Part shown: positions 33,482 to 45,082 of the stretch, piece after piece | How positions within the stretch are numbered: the stretch's first letter is position 1 | Layout of the letters: the number at the start of each line of letters is the position of its first letter | Source of the DNA: Hygrophila difformis | Lineage: Eukaryota; Streptophyta; Magnoliopsida; Lamiales; Acanthaceae | Assembly: GCA_030278955.1 (NCBI GenBank) | Contig: JAOANR010000004.1 | Coordinates: forward strand, 51,711,459-51,775,458 | Direction: 5' to 3' | DNA: 64,000 nucleotides | Made by a program: the position numbers and the translations under genes | The notes under the pieces: model-generated | What the model saw: the letters and a program-made list of their open reading frames with translations, nothing else | Told to the model about the DNA's origin: nothing | The model's database searches: none

Positions 33482-34461
33482 GGAAAAAAGGCCAATATAA
33501 TCCCTTTTTTTTTTCAAAAAAACCAAATCAGTCATTTTTTTTATTTTTTAGCCCAATTGGTCCGCTACATATATTAATTACGTCCCAATCGGTCCTCCAT
33601 CCACTAATTATGCCCTAATTATATATTTTTGGCCAAATTAGTCCTTTTTTCTCCCAAAAGTTTAAATTGGTCCGCTATTAATTTTTGCCCACTTTCATGC
33701 AGTCCAATGCACATTTCAAACCATTAATAACTCAAATTCGATATAAGTAAAAATTCTAAAATTTTGCTATTTATAAACTACACGACGAGACGAATCTAAC
33801 AAGATCATACTTGGCTCATTTTAACTTGTATATCTATGTTTAAACTTTAAGTCAAAACAAGTGTGTGAATAGTAGCAAATTAGATAATGTAGTTATTAAA
33901 AAATGGAGGGAGTATATCGCATAAAATGGTGTTTCTCCATAAAATGTAGTTATTAAAAAAATGGATCATCTTTTACAGTTCGGTGGTTTTTGGTATTTCT
34001 CCATAAAATGAAGACCAATTGCGATATACTCCCCCCATTTTTTTTTAATAACTACATTGTCTAATTTGCTACTATTCACACACTTGTTTTGACTTAAATT
34101 TTAAACATAGATATACAAATTAAAATGAGTTAAGTAGGATCTTATTAGATTCGTCTCGTCGTGTAGTTTATAAATATCGAAATTTTAGAATTTTTACTTA
34201 TACCGAATTCGAGTTATTAGTGGTTTGAAATGAGCATTGGACTGCATGAAAGGGGATAAAAATTAATAACGGACCAATTTAGATTTTTGGAAAAAAAGAA
34301 CTATTTTAGCCAAAAATATATAATTAGGGCATAATTAGTGGGTGAAGGACCAATTGGGACGTAATTAGTATATGTAGCGGACCAATTGGACAAAAAAATA
34401 TAAAAAAAATGACTGATTTGACTTTTTTGTAAAAAAAAGGGATTATATTGGCCTTTTTTCC
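33482..34461. mobile_element. Mutator-like foldback MITE (near-complete palindrome)
   Basis: 980 bp, GGAAAAAAGGCCAATATAAT at both ends, flanked by a perfect 10-bp duplication atttaaaaac (33472-33481 and 34462-34471). The arms pair along nearly the whole length (about 430-480 bp each) around a short loop near 33950-34010. The arms include sequence resembling the Stowaway family (GTCCAATGCA..., ATGGAGGGAGTATA), so a MITE end was apparently incorporated. Confidence 0.88.
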
Positions 34462-34571
34462 ATTTAAAAACTAATACATCATACAATAATTATAGTAACA
34501 TTAAGTTAATACTATACAACATAATATAATGCATATGCATTAAATAATACAGTAGTGCAACATATTATATA

Positions 34572-35280
34572 CTCCTCCGTACCATTTGAAATGTCCCAAA
34601 ACTTTTGGACACGTAGTCCAATGCATTTATTTAACAGTTAATATTTTAAAATGCAAAGTTCATCTCGGAGATCATTAACTTCTGCATCTCTCACATTTTC
34701 CGGGAGGGAATGCTGCAGCCGATGCTCTTTCCTCTATTGGGGGTGATCTGACTTGGTACTCCACCGCCCCCCCGAATTTGCAAAAACATCTTTTCCAGGA
34801 CATGCACTTCGAGCATTTTCGATTTCACTAGGATTTTTGTGACCATGTACGGTAGTTTTAACTCCGTTTCTGCTTGGTACTTTTTTTCCCTTTCATGGGT
34901 TTTTCCCACAGGGTTTTACCATATTAGGGTTTTAATGAGGCTAGCGGGGAGTCATTTGGGCGCTTGCCCGGCTACCTTTTTTGGCCTTGGTCACTGGCCA
35001 TCTTTTCTCTCTACCGTATAGATTGGTGGATTTCCTTTTCTGGCTCCTTATTGTACTCTGTTTTCTTTTCTTTTCCTTTATAATATTATTGCTTATTGGT
35101 TAATATTTTAAAATGCAGAGAAGTAAAAATTATAAACAAAAAATATATACTTTAAAACAATACGGTTAGACCGAACTTGACTATATTTTTTATGTATATA
35201 ATTGTGATAACATTAGGTCAAAGTAATCAATAAACAGTATCAAAAGTCAAAATGAGACAAAACAAGAGGGACGGAGGGAG
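34572..35280. mobile_element. Stowaway-like MITE interrupted by a LINE fragment
   Basis: Ends CTCCTCCGTACC and GGGACGGAGGGAG with flanking TA (34570-34571 and 35281-35282). The interior is split by the insertion at 34656-35098. Confidence 0.85.
34656..35098 (+). mobile_element. Short 5'-truncated LINE-type insertion
   Basis: A 443-bp insertion flanked by a perfect 19-bp duplication gttaatattttaaaatgca (34637-34655 and 35099-35117), a length typical of target-primed reverse transcription. Sequence near 34700-34830 reads like the end of a LINE coding region in broken frames (GGxxAADALSSIGG-like), followed by a plant LINE/retroelement-like 3' tail with TTTTTCCCACAGGGTTTTAC. No poly-A tail is evident. 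Confidence 0.65.
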
Positions 35281-35523
35281 TAGTATACAGTACAGTGTTC
35301 CGAAGATATTGAATGAACTATACAAATACAAGACACAGAGGAAAAAAAAAGAAAAAAAAAAAAGTCTCTATCCACAGCTCCCAACACCAGAGACACCCAA
35401 ACACGAGAGAGAGGAGAAAGAGACGGGTATAAGAAATTGCCATTCCTACTTGCATTGCTACAAGTCTACCCTCAGAACAACTTTCTTGTGATATACTATG
35501 CAGAAAGAATTGGCCTCTGTATT

Positions 35524-37064
35524 CTATGAAGCAAGAACCCTTTCAATGGCAGCCACATAGAACTCCTTAGGCATCGTGCCAGTCACCGACTCCATAACCT
35601 CACCATTTTTAAACAGCAGCACCATCGGCACAGAATCAACATCATAGTTCTGAGCAACTTCTCTATCCTTGTCTGCATAAATTACAAAGCATTTTAGCTT
35701 ACCCGAATATTCTGCTGCTATCTCTTCAATCACACGATGAGCCATACGGCAGGGTCCACACCAGCTAGTGTAGAACTCCACAAGGGCAGGGGAGCTGCTC
35801 TCTAGAATCAGTTTGTCCCATGAGTTCCCAGTCACCACTGCAGCTGTGGAATCAAACAGAGATTAATTATGAGCAAGTTATCTACCTAAACTTCAAGAAT
35901 GCATCCTAAATAGAAAGTGAAATTTATAGGAATCTAGAAACTCATATTCGTTTGTATGAAAGTTCCAAGTAGCAGAACATTCCTTCTGTAAGAATTTGCA
36001 ATATGAGCAACAGGGCAGAATTTACCTTCCTTGAAAACACACAGACCAAAATTTTAACACCAAAGGAATACATTTGGTCATACATTTACACAGTCCATAA
36101 TGCAGGATTGGTGACATGGATATCCAAAACCACCAAAAGTTATTGCATCAAACATAAATTGCAGTATTTGGCCCTGGCACTTTAGAGCCAACTGCCAAGC
36201 TTGTCCAAATTCATCATTCTGATATAGAGCATCCATGAATCCAATAGCTTTGGCAAATATTGATACTTGCAAAAGATAAAGGCAATGGGATAATTGAACT
36301 CATGCTAATATCAGCGTCAGTGCGTCACAAGAGATAAAAATGGACCAGAGTTTGCTTCCATATTCCTGTATCAATTATACATATGTGCCTTCTTAAAAAA
36401 TGTTCAAAAGATTATGTTACTTCTTCTCTTGCATGTACTAACATTGATAAATAGTGCATGTAAAATTTGATGAAAAGTTCATCATAGATAATATTCATAA
36501 CAGAGTCTAAATTTAAAATAACAAGCTTGGCAGTCCATATTATCATCTTCCAATAGATGCAGATGATCCAAATCCAAATTTAAAGGATTGTCTTGTTAAA
36601 ATCTTAGGATCACCGTAAAAGCTTAAACTGATTAAATATGCATCAACTGACAAATATTTAATTACTTGAACAATAATGAAGCAATTCAAACAATTCGCAA
36701 GGTGCAGCTGGCCCAAACAAAACACGAGAGAAATTCTTATCGCAAAGATAGCTTATTTTCAGCCTATAATCAAAAAGCAATACAAAGTCATATTTCAACG
36801 AATCAACAACAAATAAAACTTAAGGATTAACATAAAAAGAAACCTAGACAGGGATTCGAAAGCTTAATTTGAAGAACAATAACCTCTGGAGTAACGGAGG
36901 CAGGACGTGCATAAACTGGATCGGAGCGTTCTCTGAGTCCGCAACGCAATCCGTAATCCGTGATGCACCGAATTCGACGAACCGATTCGATTAGCATAGG
37001 CATAGTGGGTGCAGGGCGGCGAAAAAGGAAGAAAGGGTGCGGGGGGACAGAAAGCAACAGCCAT
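35524..37064 (-). CDS. Chloroplast thioredoxin m3-like, two exons
   Basis: Exon 1 is 36884-37064 (start ATG at 37064) and exon 2 is 35843-35524. The intron has donor GAG|GTTATT and acceptor CCACAG, and the joined frame encodes 166 residues. Residues 1-60 are rich in Ser, Arg, Cys and Ala and poor in acid, as in a chloroplast transit peptide. The thioredoxin fold follows with the redox motif WCGPC at 88-92, the cis-proline segment SVPMVLLF around 131-138, and an ending [14 protein letters not shown] typical of TRX m3. The family reduces disulfides in plastid proteins; Arabidopsis TRX-m3 (GAT1) affects plasmodesmatal transport and meristems. An upstream in-frame Met at 37217 was rejected because the extension is not transit-like. 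Confidence 0.9.
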
Positions 37065-37367
37065 TTGTATCAGAGAAGGAATGAAATGATGCCCGAGAAT
37101 CCCAAATTCCAGGCAAAAATGCGGAAGTGCAGAACAATAACATGGATATACACAACACAATTCGCAAAAATGGAGAATAAGGGAAGAATGCATACGCTGG
37201 AATTCAACACCACCCAAAAATATCGTTTTAAATAGTACTCCTACTTCTCTCTCACAATTTTACCCCATTTTTAACTCTTTGAAAAAAAAAAAAAAATTGA
37301 ATCGACTATATATAATTTGAAAGTAAAAATTAATGTTGCAAATCTGTTAATAAGATTCAAATAATTA

Positions 37368-37473
37368 TTTTCTTTAGAGCCATTAAAAGCCTGAAAAAAT
37401 AAAGGGGATGGATAGGATGCCGGGTGTGGATTCGAACCCAAACCTATAAGTTGGGAGTCGGGGATCCAACCCC
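37368..37473 (-). mobile_element. tRNA-derived SINE, 5'-truncated copy
   Basis: Minus-strand B box GGTTCGAATCC and the family tail (plus strand GAGCCATTAAAAGCCTGA) are present, flanked by a perfect 10-bp duplication caaataatta (37358-37367 and 37474-37483). It lies about 300 bp upstream of the thioredoxin start codon, so it may be within or next to that promoter. Confidence 0.75.
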
Positions 37474-37483
37474 CAAATAATTA

Positions 37484-38282
37484 AAATTTAATTCAACTTT
37501 TAGTTATACTTGGTTTCTTGCAGCAATTAATGCGCGAGTCTTTAATTATAATCTATTGATCAATTACTCCAGAAGGAACCAACATTCTTCAGATCAATTC
37601 GATTTTTAACCGAAGTTAAGTGAATTGTCACCCGTAGGGAATATACACAATTGTAAGTATTTGGCTAAATTGAGGAGGAGCCCAAGACTGCTTTATATTG
37701 AAGTTTAAAGTGAGAACTCAGTTTGTTGATTGTTGATTGTTGGTTGTTGATTGTTTCGGTGGCTTACCGTCCATTAGTTTTTACAAGAGATGGGTGTGAT
37801 GTGATTCTGTCAGGTAGCTTAAGGAGGACATAAGAGGGGACTGTTGGGATAACTTAATGAAGTCTGCTATCATAGACCTAAAAAGGAAACCAAACCTAAC
37901 CAATCTCAAAATCAACGAATCCTTATTTTCAGCTGTACCTAACATTATAAGTTTATAACTAACCACAAAAACCTATACTACTAGTGTTATCTAAAAAAGT
38001 TCACCATGGAGCACACCTGATACTAAACATGAGGCCAAGAAGCAAGAAATCACATATACACACGGGAAAACTTCAAGACATATATTGTGTTGCTAATGCA
38101 TACACCATAATTAGACCACCCTTTGCTTCTTGCTTCTTTCTACTCATTAAACATGACCACCTAACAAGTCAATAACCACAACACTGTCTGCCAACCCCTA
38201 TCAGGCAGTCTTTCTATGCAGTCGAATCATTTTCCCTAACAACAATTAGACGAAATGAGGATGTTTGCACTCTAGCAGATAT
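37484..38282. other. Intergenic region between thioredoxin promoter and bZIP 3' end
   Basis: No gene or clear repeat beyond a short GTTGATTGTT reiteration near 37725-37755. The last part should contain the bZIP 3'UTR. Confidence 0.5.
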
Positions 38283-40091
38283 CTACCAAGGCCCCGTCAG
38301 GGTTCTCCTTAAGCAAATTCTTTTACCCCGTGATGGTAAAGTTTTCGTCTCCATGCTCTGTGGGGGGACAAAAAACCAATAAAAAGATTAGTTGTGTGGA
38401 AAACGTGCAAGGAATGATTGAGCTGCTAAGAGATTCACTTTGCGGATCAATTTATTTGTTATTGTAAGTAAGTGCAAATGTACATATAGCTGAGCCGGTA
38501 CCTGATTTTTCTGCATCTCAAGATATTCATCCTGCACAAGCGAGAAATGTTGTTAAAAGAACTGTTGAAAGGCGAGAATTGGTAAGGCTTTCTTAGGGTC
38601 TCTCTGAAGTGTTGAAACTAAATACACCACCTGTTTCCTTTGCAACTCTTCGTTCACTTCTTTGAGCATTGCTATTTCTGCTTCAAGTTCAAGGGTATAG
38701 GCCTGCCACCATTTTTTCCAAGCACATTTAGTCGTTTCCAATCAGGATCAAGAGTAGATATATAGAATACGACTCCAAATATTTATTCTACAGAGAGGCT
38801 ATGAATGCTGCCAAATACCACCTTGAAAGAGAAAAGGAGGTAAGCAACTTATGGCAAAATAAGTCTCAATGAAGGGTTTTTATAATGGCGCTAAATATTT
38901 TCATGGAAATATGAAGTTGCTAGTTTCATTATGCAAATGCGAGGTATTCATGATCAAGTCATCAAAACATGGAACATGCCACAAAAAATTTAGCAGCAAA
39001 TACATCAAATATATGCTGTATACCTGTTTTCTAGCTCGTGATCTTGCAGCAGATTCTCTATTTTTAATCATTCTTCTTCGCCTTCGCTCCACCACTTTCT
39101 CCAGTGAACTAGATGATTTTGTTCCCCGTCCACCTTCAGGAAAAATATAAGGTTGAGGCGAAAGGGGCTGCGGGTCTATTTTAGTTACAACATCTGAATG
39201 CAGATGATCCCTGGGAGACCGTCGTGGAGCAGCATTATGCAATCCCCCACCAACCACTGTTCCACCAAGAGCACTGCTATTCAAAGGACTCGTTATTGCT
39301 GGACTCTTCGTGTCCGTGCTACAGTGATGACCATTGCTTCCGATTTGTGTGGTGGGAGTAGAGAAGGCTATGGTTGTCTGCTGCTTAGGAAACAGAGGCT
39401 GAAGCTGTGACTTTGGCTGCTGAGTTTGTTGCTGAGAGGAATGAACAGCGGCTAAGTTGACACCATTCAGGTTATTGCCAATGTAGTTAGGCAAACCAGG
39501 AAGGATATTGTTATGTTCAGGCAGATTGTTGGCTGACACGCCTAAGTTTTGAGAAGGCTCCTGAAATCCATTAGTGAGGCCAATGTTGTTCACATGAGCC
39601 AGAGTTGAAATTACAGGGCTATTTAGTGTTCCACCAGGAGGCTGGATGCCTTCTCTTACCCCTGCTCGAAACAAGAACTCTTCCAATGTCACTTCACCCA
39701 AAGTGGGTTCCCTGGGCCACAAATTCGAGCCTCCTGCTCCGTTCTCCTCTTTCGGACCAGTAGTTTCTTTTAGGACATCCCTCCAAACTTCATCCACAGT
39801 TTTCTGGCTTAGTGTCCGCGGCAATGTTAAAGAACCCTGTCTCTGTAGATTTCCCAATGGAATGCCCTCGTCTACTCCCAAACCTGCAGTGGACGACACA
39901 GCCTGGCACTCTTCCGCTGTCCAAATGCTTTTCAAAAGCTCTTCCATGTTCAAAGATCCAAAATCCTTCCCAGGCCCACCCAAGGTGCTCTGGAACTCAT
40001 CAAAGGTCAGAGAAAATATTGACGACTGTCGTGCCAAAAGATAATTATCACCTGGCTTCCCACCGTTACCATCTTGCATGAAAGATCCCAT
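38283..40091 (-). CDS. ABF/AREB/ABI5-family bZIP transcription factor, four exons
   Basis: Exons 39024-40091, 38631-38702, 38502-38531 and 38283-38357 join in phase 0 with GT/AG introns and give 414 residues. Conserved phosphorylation regions are visible: C1 with RQSS at 21-24 and SLTFDEFQSTLG, C2 with RTLSQKTVDEVW near 92-103, C3 with TLGEVTLEEFLFRAG near 130-144, and C4 LRRTLTGPW at the C-terminus. The bZIP basic region (IKNRESAARSRARKQ) ends exon 1 and the leucine zipper is in exons 2-3. A Gln-rich stretch lies mid-protein. Group-A bZIPs bind ABRE elements in the nucleus and are activated by SnRK2 kinases under abscisic acid. The start is the Met at 40091, not the longer ORF start, because homology begins there and an acceptor-like site lies just upstream. 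Closest subtype is probably ABF2/AREB1-like; not resolved. Confidence 0.93.
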
Positions 40092-41043
40092 GATGACCAG
40101 ACTGCCAACTAGAGCAACTAACCAATGCTTTATATGTATTCCAACTACCCAAGCAGACAACTACAGAACAAAACCTGTGTAAATAAATGAATACATTAAC
40201 ATTACCTAATCCAGGAAAAAAAACAGAAGCATGATATGGGACAAACCAAATAATCTTAAAAACATAAAGATAAAAATAGAAAACATGCAAATCCAACTAA
40301 AGTGAAAGCAGGGCCCCAGTTCATGCATTTAAATGGACAGATTTATAGACGTGCAAACTAAATACAGTACTTGGCTTCAAAGTATTGGCAGCAATCAAAG
40401 AGTGGTAGCTTTCACGTGAAGACACAGAATGAAAATGGAGAAAAAAAAAAATTGTAAGGTGTACATCCAGTGGAGTAACCACTTAAACTATGCATAAGTT
40501 ATCACATCTGCTTCATCCGGTAATCCTCCTCAGTCCGATTTAAGAACAGAACAATAAATCTACATTCTTATCTTATTTATTTTTTTTATTTTTTGGGCAT
40601 AAGGTACATTCTTATCTTTTTGTCATAAAAATCAAACTAAAAATCTTGAATTTCTCAATCAGCACACACCAATATGTAATACTCAACATCTTCTTCCCCA
40701 GAAATCACAGTCACGTTCCTCTTCAAGATTTTCTTCTTTCTTTTCCGATTTCTCATTGTATTTCCAGAGCTTGGTTTGCAGCTCAAAAACTCACCATGAC
40801 GACAACAGAATTACTAGAAATATAAACACGACAGAAACAAAACAAAAAACGTCTCGATCTTCCCTGACTCTGAGCATTTAGTTCCTTAACCGACAAAACA
40901 ATACTTCAAAACAAGATCGCCATAAATTCATTTCCACCAATTTCCGTATCATAATTATATATTCAAGCAGAAACAGAACCCAGAACACACAGAACGTGAG
41001 AAGTATGAAAATATTTTGAACATAAATAGAGAAACACCGAAAA

Positions 41044-41089
<46 letters not shown>

Positions 41090-41220
41090 AGAGACTGAAT
41101 TACCTTCAGCGGGAGAAAGATCGTGTCCTTTCCTCCTTCGTCCTAGGGTTTGGTGGCGCGACAGGTGTCTTGTGCTCTTTCGACGCGAGCTGTGCACCGA
41201 AATATAAATCTCCAATTTGC
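40092..41220 (-). promoter_or_regulatory. bZIP 5'UTR and probable leader intron with a (GA)n tract
   Basis: A donor-like GAAG|GTAATT on the minus strand at 41103/41104 and an acceptor-like TGTAG near 40161 suggest a leader intron of about 940 bp. A (GA)n run at about 41048-41087 ((CT)n on the gene strand) lies just inside the donor. Splice sites are inferred. Confidence 0.45.
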
Positions 41221-42595
41221 GGATCCTGACCTGCAAGTGGGGGATACGTGGATGAATCACAATTTCTGAGGCGACAGATCGGCCAATGGAAATACGCAAA
41301 GTGGAAGAAGCGGAACCGTCGAGCGCATCCCGACAAGGTGAAAGATGGCGAAAGGGCATTGGCTGAAATGGTCACTGCGACTTTGAAAATATGTGCGCCC
41401 CATCACTGTGGAAGATGCGTGCGCCGAATATTTATAAGCATTTAACGCATTTGGGGATAATGTATAATACTCCACAATTCAGGAGCGGCAACCCCCCACT
41501 CCCAACTTAATTATTAAAATAACTAGTACTACCCGCCGCCGGGCTCAGATTATTCTACTACTTATTTTTCAGATGTTTTAGTCATGTCTCATTAGTTTAA
41601 AATTTTTACTATGTTATACACCGGCTACATTTCCGAAGGATCAAATACCTTGGCTTGCAAAAAAATTGTTGGAAAACTTAAAGCATTGAGCATACGGATA
41701 AACAACCCAAACCTAACCCTATATTTTATCCATTAATAATTTTTTTTTTATGCTGTCTTAATGTATGCTAAAATTTATTATTACTCTAAACATCATAAAA
41801 AATACCATCATAATAATTCATTTTGATTTTTTACCGTTAAATCTATATCTATATAATTATAGAAATGGTCTTCTAAGAATTCTTCCATGAGATCAATAAC
41901 ACATTGTTGAAGTTAGAAAAAAAAGGAAACAGTAATAAAAAGAATTATTCATAGAAATTCATATTTAATTGAGAAAATTTCGATCTAATAATTAATATAC
42001 CTAGCGATGTATCAATATTGTAATAAAGGCATAAAAATATTGTTTACATGCTCTACTTCCTTAGCTCAAATCATATATCGCACTCAAAAATAGACCTAAC
42101 ATGAATAAAAACATTTAGATACCCATAAACCAACAACATATTCATAGTCCTAAAGCTCCTAAAAAAAACATCATATGTTATAAATGAATTAAAAATTTGC
42201 AAACTTTTTCATTTTTGTTAGAAGTTTATATAAGTATTTACATTTGTTCCACATAACAAATTAATGAAACAAAGCAAAATAATAATAATAATAATAATAA
42301 GAATCTAGCTATTGAAAAAATTTAGTTTCATCAATTAAGTACTAAAGTTATATATATGTAATTTTCCAAATTAATAACAAATATATTTCAATGTCTGAAA
42401 AGAAGAAAAAAAATTATTCTATCCCATATAATTTAAATACAATTTACTATGAATACCCCATCAAACGTTGCTCCCAAATAGGTTCCATGTATGGGAAAAA
42501 TTATAATCAACTGTCACATTATTTTAAGAATTTAACCACATTCATTTGTGTCACCAAATCATCCTATAACTAAAGGACCAATATTGCAAAATTTG
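41221..42595. other. Intergenic region
   Basis: Promoter side of the bZIP gene, then AT-rich DNA with an (AAT)n run near 42277-42299. No gene seen. Confidence 0.5.
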
Positions 42596-42605
42596 ATTTG
42601 TTCAA

Positions 42606-42914
42606 GTTGAACTACTAAAAGAGAGGGGACTTCTACCAGATCTCGGTCCCCAGATAGAAAATGTGGTCTGTTCATTGGATAAGGATCTGCAAGGCGCAGC
42701 CTGTTCAGTTGCTGCTAGACTCAGGGAGAAGGGCCAGAGCGTTGACTTGGTTTTGGAAACGAAACCCCTCAAATGGGTATTCAAAAGAGCAGCAAGAATA
42801 AATGCTCAGAGGTTGATATTAGTGTGAAGTTCGGAATGGTAAAAGGGTATGGTTAGAGTCAAAATCCTCTCTTCAGGTGAGCAATATGAAATTAAATTTG
42901 ATCAACTTGAATAA
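42606..42914 (+). pseudogene. Histidyl-tRNA synthetase C-terminal pseudogene fragment
   Basis: In one plus frame the sequence reads as the anticodon-binding end of an organellar/bacterial-type histidyl-tRNA synthetase: VELLKERGLLPDL, then LQGAACSVAARLREKGQSVD, then PLKWVFKRAARINAQRLILV. Two in-frame stops follow (TGA and TAA) within SSEW and KGMVRVKILSSGEQYE, before a terminal TAA at 42914. About 103 codons run without an intron. The catalytic core is absent. It is either a processed copy or a piece carried by a transposon; no poly-A tail or duplication is evident. It cannot make a working enzyme. Confidence 0.8.
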
Positions 42915-43195
42915 TACTTTCAACATTTTTTTAAAAAAATTATTTTAATTTTACAGACAGGCTTGCCTTTATTGAATCCCTATTTATCTGCTTTCTTTTG
43001 ATTTTTATTTGACGAATAATGAATTTTGTCAATGGGAGCCGACATAATTTTTGCTATGTATCATTCTTCTAATTATCTACATAATCATTTTTCCAGTATT
43101 CGAGGCATGTCCAATTTTTACTACTATTTATTTTATACCCTTTTTGGGGTGGGCATGAAAGCCATCACAACACAGCTCCTACAATTGTACCATGA

Positions 43196-43250
<55 letters not shown>

Positions 43251-43891
43251 TCATAGTCAGATACTCAAAAAAAAAAAAAAAAGTAGAGCGCATAAACATT
43301 GAACAAATTGTTCTTTCTTTAAATCCAGCATCAACAGCATCTTGAAATATATCAAAACCATGCACTTGTCCATAACTCATTCATCCAACATATAAAATAA
43401 TCATCTTGCAATAGTTCAAACACATATGATCGACTGATTGTCAATAACTCTAACCAAAATAGAAATACATCGAAAATTTCACTGACAAAATTTTTGGTTA
43501 TCAATCATTTTTATGTTATAAAATCATATTGAATTGTATAACGAAGAAGAAAAGTAGAAGTGGACAAATCTGCTTGGGCATAGACGGTTGATTGGTGAGA
43601 TAAGCTTAGCACTCTTCCTAGTCTCGAGAACACCTTTTTTTTAAAAAAAAAAAAATTCTCCTCTTTTTCCTTTCCTTTCTCCCCTTTAACAAATGAAAAT
43701 CGAGAATCTGCTTTAAAGAAACTCTAGAACATTGCCTAAAAGATGTTTTATGCAATTGGCAGCAACATTATCTGTAATATCTTGATGCATGCTAACTGCC
43801 ATGTTTGGTACCGGGCACGCCATTAATAAAGGTCTAATTATTGAACTTCATTTTCATGTTTCTAATAAAAGAAACAAATAATTGTTACTAC
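42915..43891. other. Non-coding region with an (ATT)n microsatellite
   Basis: Contains a (ATT)n run of about 18 units at 43197-43251, poly-A runs near 43268 and 43630, and nothing else recognisable. Confidence 0.6.
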
Positions 43892-44003
43892 TCACTCCGG
43901 TATCTCGCTCTTAAGATGCTTTATAACTTCAGCTGACTTGACAAATGATACAGCAATGAAATGAGCACCTGATTGCAATTCCAAAATCAATGTCCAATCA
44001 ATC
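43892..44003 (-). pseudogene. Pyruvate-kinase exon fragment (plastid-type)
   Basis: After an acceptor-like CTCCTCAG, the minus strand carries an exon-sized segment whose second half reads GAHFIAVSFVKSAEVIKHLKSEI, matching the barrel region of plastid pyruvate kinases (GVDFIAVSFVKSAEV). The first half contains DIDFGIA in a different frame, so there is a frameshift, and a TGA closes it at 43892. No other pyruvate-kinase exons are visible nearby. It is an isolated broken exon. Confidence 0.6.
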
Positions 44004-45082
44004 CTGAGGAGTAATGGTAAAAAGTTGAGACTTGTTAAGCAAATGCAAACATGTTATCCAATCCCAGCTGACGAAGGAATTGCATCATACAAAATATTTA
44101 AAAGATTACACTATTGAACTGCATATACTTCCAGAGAATTGATGATATACTCTAAATAGCTATGGTGATAGACATAAGTTAACATCAATCCCACATCATT
44201 TTTCTTTCAGTTTTCCAATCAAAAGCAGGAGAATTGACTCACCTACTTGGCCATTTTCCTTAATATTCAGTGTTTCAGATCAACATATTTTTGTCAAACT
44301 GGAATGAAACAATGTCCATATTTATTACCTAAATCCATTCTAGAAATACACTACCTATTTTGTCAAGCTCCATCCGATTCACCAGATATACTTATACTTA
44401 CTCTGTCTTTAATAGAGATTAGATGATGATCGTGCACAGGTACTATGTAAGAGATAGAAGAGTAAAAAATTAGGATGCAATAATATTACCCATAAAAATA
44501 TGATTCCATAATTTTTCAAACAGACCACAAATTTTCCAAACCAATGTCAACCATCCAGCTCAAAACAGACCACAAATCATTCAGACTCAGCAAAAACACG
44601 GATTGATAATTCAGCATCCTAAGCAAACAAAACATTTTCCAAATAACAACAAAAGATGTGGTCCCCTTCAAACCCAACCAAACAAAAGATTTTCCAAATA
44701 ACAACAAAAGATGTGGTTTCACCAAACGTGCCCTCTTCCCAGGCTTTTGCTCGAGATCCTTGCTGAGAAAAAGATATTATCTTCATATTAATATCCTGAA
44801 ACAAAATGCAAGAAAAATTAAAAATTAGTTGGAAAAGCCAGGAGTAAAAGGACTGATAAGGAAAACGTAAACTTAGCCAAGCCACACACAACTGACAGGA
44901 TATGGTAATTCTACTAACATCTAGTTTATGCCCAATAACTTCAGATGTATGTTAATTAGTCTTCTGTCAATTTCATAGCAACCCCACCACACATGTTGAT
45001 ACATACATACATGCATGAACATTTACTTAAATTAAAAGTACCTCTCCAGTGTTTACAGCAAACATATCAGTTGCATTTTATA
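44004..45082. other. Non-coding region downstream of the Helitron helicase
   Basis: A two-copy direct repeat carrying TTTTCCAAATAACAACAAAA (44634-44661 and 44691-44718, 57-bp period) is the only clear structure. It may be the 3' part of the Helitron, but no hairpin-CTRR terminus could be fixed. Confidence 0.4.

Noticed and set aside
33482..34461. Long hairpin as a candidate miRNA precursor
   Set aside because: The fold is a whole transposon with 10-bp target duplications; siRNA production is possible but a miRNA gene is not supported.
37065..37217. 51-residue N-terminal extension of thioredoxin exon 1
   Set aside because: The downstream Met at 37064 begins a transit-peptide-like sequence of normal length; the extension is Cys/Leu-rich without precedent in the family.
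40092..40160. Upstream extension of the bZIP first ORF
   Set aside because: The extra residues are hydrophobic and unlike ABF/AREB N-termini; an acceptor-like site at 40161 suggests this is 5'UTR.
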